Source: Nitrospiraceae bacterium
GTDB lineage: Bacteria > Nitrospirota > Nitrospiria > Nitrospirales > UBA8639
Assembly (NCBI GenBank): GCA_003523945.1
Contig: DOFS01000009.1
Span: forward strand, 465-8,509
DNA: 8,045 nucleotides
Reading direction: 5' to 3'
Shown here: positions 6,201 through 8,045 of the stretch, piece by piece
How positions within the stretch are numbered: the stretch's first letter is position 1
Layout: every line of letters starts with the position of its first letter
Position numbers and translations under genes: made by a program
The notes under the pieces: model-generated
Database searches by the model: none
Told to the model about the DNA's origin: nothing
Seen by the model: only the letters and a program-made list of their open reading frames with translations

Positions 6201-7651
6201 AGCATCCTCCTGATGTTTTCCAGCACTTCTGCGCCTACGGCATCTAGTGCGGCGATTTCGTCCATGATCTCTTGCGGGCTACGGTGCGCGATATCCTTAC
6301 CGCCGTTCGGATTTTTGATGGAAAGGTCGAATGTCGTCGGATCAATATCTTTGGCGTCCAGGCTCCAGCTTTTTGGCGAATTGGCGAAAGTTTTTTGCAG
6401 CTTGACGAAATCTGCCAGGTCGGCGTCGTTGAGCGGGTTTGTCTTGCCCATGTTGCGGCCTGGGTCGAGCTGGTAGAACCATACCTTGCGTGTGGGTGCG
6501 CCTTTCTCGAAGAAGAGCACCACGGTCTTCACGCCGGCGCCCAGGAAGGTCCCGCCTGGCATATCGAGTACGGTGTATAGGTTGCAGGATTCCAGCAGGA
6601 GCTTGCGCAGGCTGGTCGAGGCGTTGTCGGTATTGGAGAGGAAGGTGTTCTTGATGACCACGCCGCCGCGTCCGCCGGCTTTCAGCATTTTGATGAAGTG
6701 CTGGAGAAACAAAAACGCCGTCTCGCCGGTACGGATGGGAAAGTTCTGCTGCACTTCCTTCCGCTCCTTCCCGCCGAAAGGCGGATTGGCCAGCACCACC
6801 TCGTAGCGGTCTTTTTCCTGAATGTCGGCCAGGTTTTCGGTGAGCGTGTTGGTGTGAATGATGTTCGGCGCTTCGATGCCGTGCAGAATCATGTTCATGA
6901 TGGCCATGACGTAGGCCAGGGATTTCTTCTCCTTCCCGTAGAAGGTCCGGGTCTGGAGCGTGGTGAGGTCTTTGGTGGTGAGGTTGCCTTTGGATTTCAG
7001 GTAATCGAACGACTCGCAGAGGAAGCCTGCGGAGCCGCAGGCTCCATCGTAGATCCGCTCGCCCAGCTTTGGCTTGACCACCTGCACCATGGCCCGAATG
7101 AGGGGGCGCGGGGTGTAATATTCGCCGCCGTTGCGCCCGGCGTTGCCCATGTTTTTGATTTTGGCTTCGTAAAGGTGACTGAGTTCGTGCTTTTCCGTCT
7201 GTGAGCGGAACCGCAGTTCGTCGATGTGGTCGATGATCTCGCGCAGGTTGTAGCCGCTTTGGATTTTATTTTTGATCTCCCCGAAGATTTCCCCGATTTT
7301 GTATTCGATGGTATTCGGCCCGCTTGCCTTTTGCTTGAAGGCATGCAGGTAGGGGAAGAGCTTGAGATTGACGAAGTCCCGGAGGTCGTCGCCGGTCTGG
7401 GCCTGGTTGTGATCCAGCTTGCCGTCCTTGCCCTTCGGGGCGGCCCAACTGTCCCAGCGGTAATCTTTGTCGAGGATAAAGCTGTATTTTTTGCCTTCCA
7501 GTTTGGCCTCCATGGCTTTGTCCTGTTCCAGACCATCCAGATATTTCAGGAACAGCAGCCAGGAGGTTTGTTCGGTGTAGTCCAGCTCGGTGGTGCAACC
7601 GGCTTCTTTCCACAGCACGTCGTCGATATTTTTAAATGCTTGTTCAAACAT
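6197..7651 (-). CDS. hsdM: Type I DNA adenine methyltransferase subunit HsdM
   Basis: HsdM transfers a methyl group from S-adenosylmethionine to N6 of adenine at sites chosen by HsdS, protecting host DNA. The 484 residues begin with the helical HsdM N-terminal domain (about 1-140; TELDYTEQTSWLLFLKYLDG at 21-40). The N6-adenine methyltransferase core follows, with GEYYTPR (176-182), the AdoMet motif I DGACGSAGFL (202-211), GKEKKSLAYVMAIMNMILHG (239-258) and catalytic motif IV NPPFGG (289-294). All expected motifs are present, so the methyltransferase should be active with HsdS. It is the first gene of the operon. AGGA (7656-7659) lies four bases before ATG, and the last codons supply the ribosome binding site of hsdS. 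It is slightly short of some relatives but within the family range. Confidence 0.97.
   Translation of the reverse strand: MFEQAFKNIDDVLWKEAGCTTELDYTEQTSWLLFLKYLDGLEQDKAMEAKLEGKKYSFILDKDYRWDSWAAPKGKDGKLDHNQAQTGDDLRDFVNLKLFPYLHAFKQKASGPNTIEYKIGEIFGEIKNKIQSGYNLREIIDHIDELRFRSQTEKHELSHLYEAKIKNMGNAGRNGGEYYTPRPLIRAMVQVVKPKLGERIYDGACGSAGFLCESFDYLKSKGNLTTKDLTTLQTRTFYGKEKKSLAYVMAIMNMILHGIEAPNIIHTNTLTENLADIQEKDRYEVVLANPPFGGKERKEVQQNFPIRTGETAFLFLQHFIKMLKAGGRGGVVIKNTFLSNTDNASTSLRKLLLESCNLYTVLDMPGGTFLGAGVKTVVLFFEKGAPTRKVWFYQLDPGRNMGKTNPLNDADLADFVKLQKTFANSPKSWSLDAKDIDPTTFDLSIKNPNGGKDIAHRSPQEIMDEIAALDAVGAEVLENIRRML
6206..6210 (-). promoter_or_regulatory. Ribosome binding site of hsdS inside hsdM
   Basis: A consensus GGAGG lies five bases before the hsdS ATG, within the last codons of hsdM. 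With the ATGA stop/start overlap this gives strong coupling of HsdM and HsdS synthesis, useful for a complex that needs two M per S. Confidence 0.75.
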
Positions 7652-8045
7652 GGTGTCCTATTTGTTCTGAATGGTTGTAGTCCTGGTTGTTTCGGATGGC
7701 CCGTGCACATAGCCACGGTCGTCCTTAAAGTTAGGGCATGCCACTCGTGAAACATTCCATATGAGGTAACGATTGGCTGAAGACTGATTGTTGTGGGTTG
7801 CGCTATGGCTCCCACATCCAGGTTTAGTGGAAAGGCATCCGATGTTTTGCAGACCTGGGTTTTCGGGTAGGGGCATAAACCTGTTTGGGGGTAGTTCAGG
7901 TAATGGCCAAAGTATTGGGCATGATGCGTTATGGGGAAACTTTGAAAATGTACCTTATGGCTTGAATGATGTACAGAAGAAATTTTCGGGTTTAAAGAAA
8001 AAATGAGGCGTGAAAGGCTGAAATGTTGCCCTTGAGATTTCGAGG
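7652..8045. other. Upstream region of the hsd operon, no convincing gene
   Basis: This stretch of 394 bases should carry the operon promoter, but I see no -35/-10 pair good enough to call. No tRNA, terminator or regulator gene is visible. Two open frames of about 72 codons lie on opposite strands. The minus-strand frame (7876-7658) ends in TAG six bases before hsdM and could be a leader. The plus-strand frame (from TTG 7788 or ATG 7842, which has GGAAAGG six bases upstream, to 8006) ends in a lysine-rich tail. Neither resembles a known family and neither is well supported. CCAGGT/ACCTGG arms at 7818-7823 and 7853-7858 are too far apart to be a strong hairpin. Confidence 0.5.

Noticed and set aside
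7788..8006. 72-codon plus-strand frame upstream of hsdM as a real gene
   Set aside because: It has only a TTG or an internal ATG start, no family resemblance, and overlaps a similar frame on the other strand. Described under the upstream region instead.

Overview
The window is a defence locus read entirely from the minus strand. It resembles a bacterial chromosome of moderate GC content with AGGA/GGAGG-type ribosome binding sites. The sequence does not settle the host. An environmental Gram-negative such as Nitrospirota or Proteobacteria is a guess, based only on the feel of the proteins and a CCTTCGAC...GCTCAG-type intergenic repeat.

In transcription order (right to left) the layout is as follows. 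(1) 8045-7652 is about 390 bases of upstream DNA without a convincing gene. (2) 7651-6197 is hsdM, a type I DNA adenine methyltransferase. (3) 6200-5001 is hsdS, the specificity subunit with two target recognition domains; it overlaps hsdM by 4 bases. (4) 4990-3146 is a 614-residue DUF262/DUF1524 (GmrSD/RloF-like) putative nuclease inserted between hsdS and hsdR. (5) 3140-786 is hsdR of the EcoEI family, interrupted by one in-frame TAA at 1070-1068. The 690-residue product keeps the nuclease and helicase motifs but loses the last 93 codons of the C-terminal domain. (6) 785-538 is an intergenic stretch with a weak hairpin, a candidate dispersed repeat and two tiny open frames. (7) 537-226 and 241-29 are an overlapping pair of small genes, a DUF4258/BECR-like possible toxin and a DUF2283 possible antitoxin. 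(8) A GC-rich hairpin closes the window.

The M-S-DUF262-R genes have junctions of -4, 10 and 5 bases and look like one operon. HsdM and HsdS would methylate host DNA, and HsdR would add ATP-driven translocation and cleavage. The DUF262 protein could add a second, nucleotide-dependent nuclease activity, possibly against modified phage DNA. The nonsense codon in hsdR is the main anomaly. Either the restriction arm is crippled (leaving a methylation system plus the DUF262 protein), or the base is a sequencing error or a phase/readthrough state. The small gene pair at the end is a common kind of toxin-antitoxin-like neighbour of restriction loci.
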